A stretch of DNA of 64,000 nucleotides, taken from positions 2,914,001 through 2,978,000 of the forward strand of contig OY101115.1 in NCBI GenBank assembly GCA_956465555.1, read 5' to 3'. Origin of the DNA: Nitzschia sp. pyKryTriq1. Taxonomy: Eukaryota > Bacillariophyta > Bacillariophyceae > Bacillariales > Bacillariaceae. The translations under genes were made by a program, and so were the position numbers. Each line of letters begins with the position of its first letter. Within the stretch, counting starts at the first letter, position 1. Below, one piece after another: positions 62,683 through 64,000 of the stretch. The notes beneath the pieces were generated by a model. It was given only the letters and a program-made list of their open reading frames with translations, had not been told where the DNA came from and searched no databases.

Positions 62683-63222
62683 GTAGCTCTAGCTAGAGTA
62701 GAGACGAGTACAAGTACAAGTAGTTGTACAAGTACTGCTACGAGATGCATCATAATACTAGCTACTGTTGTGTTTCGCGACTTGTTGACACCGCGTGCCC
62801 ACCGTGTGCTTTCGGCTCTCCAACCGACTTGACGCATTTCGCGTCCAAAAGGGGTGAGAGCGCACCGACTTGTACGATTTCGGAGATGAGAACCCCGTGT
62901 TATTGTTAGTAGATTTTATGGTAGATTATTTTTCGACTACATTCACAGTATTTTTCACCCCGAAGATATTTGTGGGGAACCCCCTTCTGTGCTTCGAAAA
63001 AGGGGACAGCGACAGCGAAGGTCATCGATCGCTTTGTCGCAACGACGTGCAACGGGCGGAAACCGGAAACTGCCGAGATTCTTCGATTCTTGCCGGCTTC
63101 TATTTTACTGTATTTCCACGCTTCTTCGTCAGAGAAGACAACAGACAACATAAAACAATTGAAGCCCTGCACCGTCATCGCATGCATCTAAAGATATTGA
63201 GGCATCTATCAAGAGCAGAATA
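62683..63222. other. upstream region of the last gene
   Basis: It starts in AGTACAAGTAG-type repeats and then has mixed composition. Open frames at 62870-63223 and 63187-62906 lack features. Confidence 0.4.
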
Positions 63223-63717
63223 ATGACGATCGAAGAGGTTCAATCATCACAACGGAGGGAGACCGCTTCACCCAATGTTGTAAACATTGAAAATCTAGTA
63301 GACGAACCACCGCAAGCTGGTACTCGTACGGAGGAAGGTGATAGTCATGGGGGATCCGCAGATGAACATCATGGAGATGAAGACGACGACATGACGGTGA
63401 TTATTTTGGAACAAGGTATGGACAATGGGGACAATGGTCCAGCTGTGTGGGATCAGGATTCTCAAGAAATGGAAGAGCGCCGCCGCAATGTGTTGTTGCG
63501 GGAGTTACAGCGAGTCCAAAGAGCGAGTTTCATCCACTTTTTGATTCTTTGCTTGATTCCTACATCGCTGCTGTTCATCGTAATCGCTACTGTCCTTGGA
63601 GAAGAAGAAGACTGCGAATCCACAGCGACAACCTGCGAGAAAGAACCAAGAACTTTCATCAACGCCTTCACCACTCGATGTATCTGTGAAGCGATCACAG
63701 TTGTTCAGGACCCATAA
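63223..63717 (+). CDS. single-span membrane protein of unknown function
   Basis: One exon, 164 residues. A disordered acidic N-terminus (residues 1-85, with GDEDDDMTVIILEQ) precedes a basic helix (RRRNVLLRELQRVQRASF), one membrane span (HFLILCLIPTSLLFIVIATVLG) and a short Cys-rich end with ten or so residues between Cys (DCESTATTCEK, TRCICEA). The block from LLRELQRVQ through TRCICEA is compact enough to be a domain, and similar small proteins occur in diatoms as far as I recall, but no function is known. Topology with the Cys-rich end in a lumen is inferred from the positive-inside rule. Confidence 0.65.
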   Translation: MTIEEVQSSQRRETASPNVVNIENLVDEPPQAGTRTEEGDSHGGSADEHHGDEDDDMTVIILEQGMDNGDNGPAVWDQDSQEMEERRRNVLLRELQRVQRASFIHFLILCLIPTSLLFIVIATVLGEEEDCESTATTCEKEPRTFINAFTTRCICEAITVVQDP

Positions 63718-64000
63718 ACCATTTGGGCCACCATTTTGCTCTTTCTCCACTTCACTCTAAGTGTTACCTGCCAACCCAAGGATTCGATTCACATACATAA
63801 ACTACTATCTACTACTGTAATATCCAATCTCAACAATTCATGTGATCGTGGGGCCTCTTACGCCCTCCGGAGTATTGTACTCGTATGTAGTTAGATTCCT
63901 GGCATTCAGTCTACTAAGAGTACAATACAGCCGGTAGACACTCAACAGTAAGGTTCATCATGAAAAGCTAAAAAATCCTTAGTCGAATCTACCCGGTACA

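Noticed and set aside
1-64000. CRISPR arrays, rRNA genes, riboswitches and bacterial operators
   Set aside because: None seen; the window is eukaryotic nuclear DNA with spliced genes.

Overview
The window is nuclear DNA of a photosynthetic stramenopile, most likely a diatom. Four things point there. Protein genes are split by short GT-AG introns, mostly 70-110 nt. Several proteins begin with a signal peptide followed by an ASAFAP-like F motif, the bipartite plastid address of red-derived secondary plastids. There is a Ty1/copia remnant of the kind common in diatoms. Small membrane proteins match families I recall from diatoms. No species can be named from the sequence alone.

Layout. 0-6.3 kb: a partial AP2-like polyQ protein, a TOM7-like import subunit and an RS-rich LAMMER-type kinase. 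7.9-19.3 kb: URB2, a secreted NDPK-like protein, an HMG-box protein and BRX1. 19.3-26.3 kb: a VOC/glyoxalase-like protein and a histidine phosphatase, both with thylakoid-lumen style leaders, a MITE-like element between them, a broken young copia element and a plastid membrane protein. 26.5-42.2 kb: SPC12, USP39/SAD1, an unknown nuclear protein, plastid GrpE, a sulfotransferase, an SDR, a TVP15-like protein, a twin CX9C protein, an XRCC3-like recombinase and eL18. 43.4-46.9 kb: an intronless fusion of a RuBisCO-like protein to a complete transketolase. 48.7-59 kb: YIF1, two AAAP amino-acid transporter paralogues, a two-domain chondroitin-synthase-like glycosyltransferase lying between them, and NMD3. 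59.5-64 kb: lineage-specific proteins, a decayed coding region and repeats.

How the genes work together. There is no operon logic, but themes recur. Four genes serve 60S ribosome assembly (URB2, BRX1, eL18, NMD3). Three serve the early secretory pathway (SPC12, YIF1, TVP15-like). Several are plastid proteins. Convergent neighbours are packed with only 11-55 bp between stop codons. Upstream regions are full of palindromic GTAC/ACCGGT tracts and CTACTCT/AGAGTAG tracts. The two most unusual loci are the RuBisCO-like/transketolase fusion and the GT7-GT31 glycosyltransferase, whose domain order is the reverse of animal chondroitin synthases. Many gene models below were built by checking splice sites and reading phase by hand.
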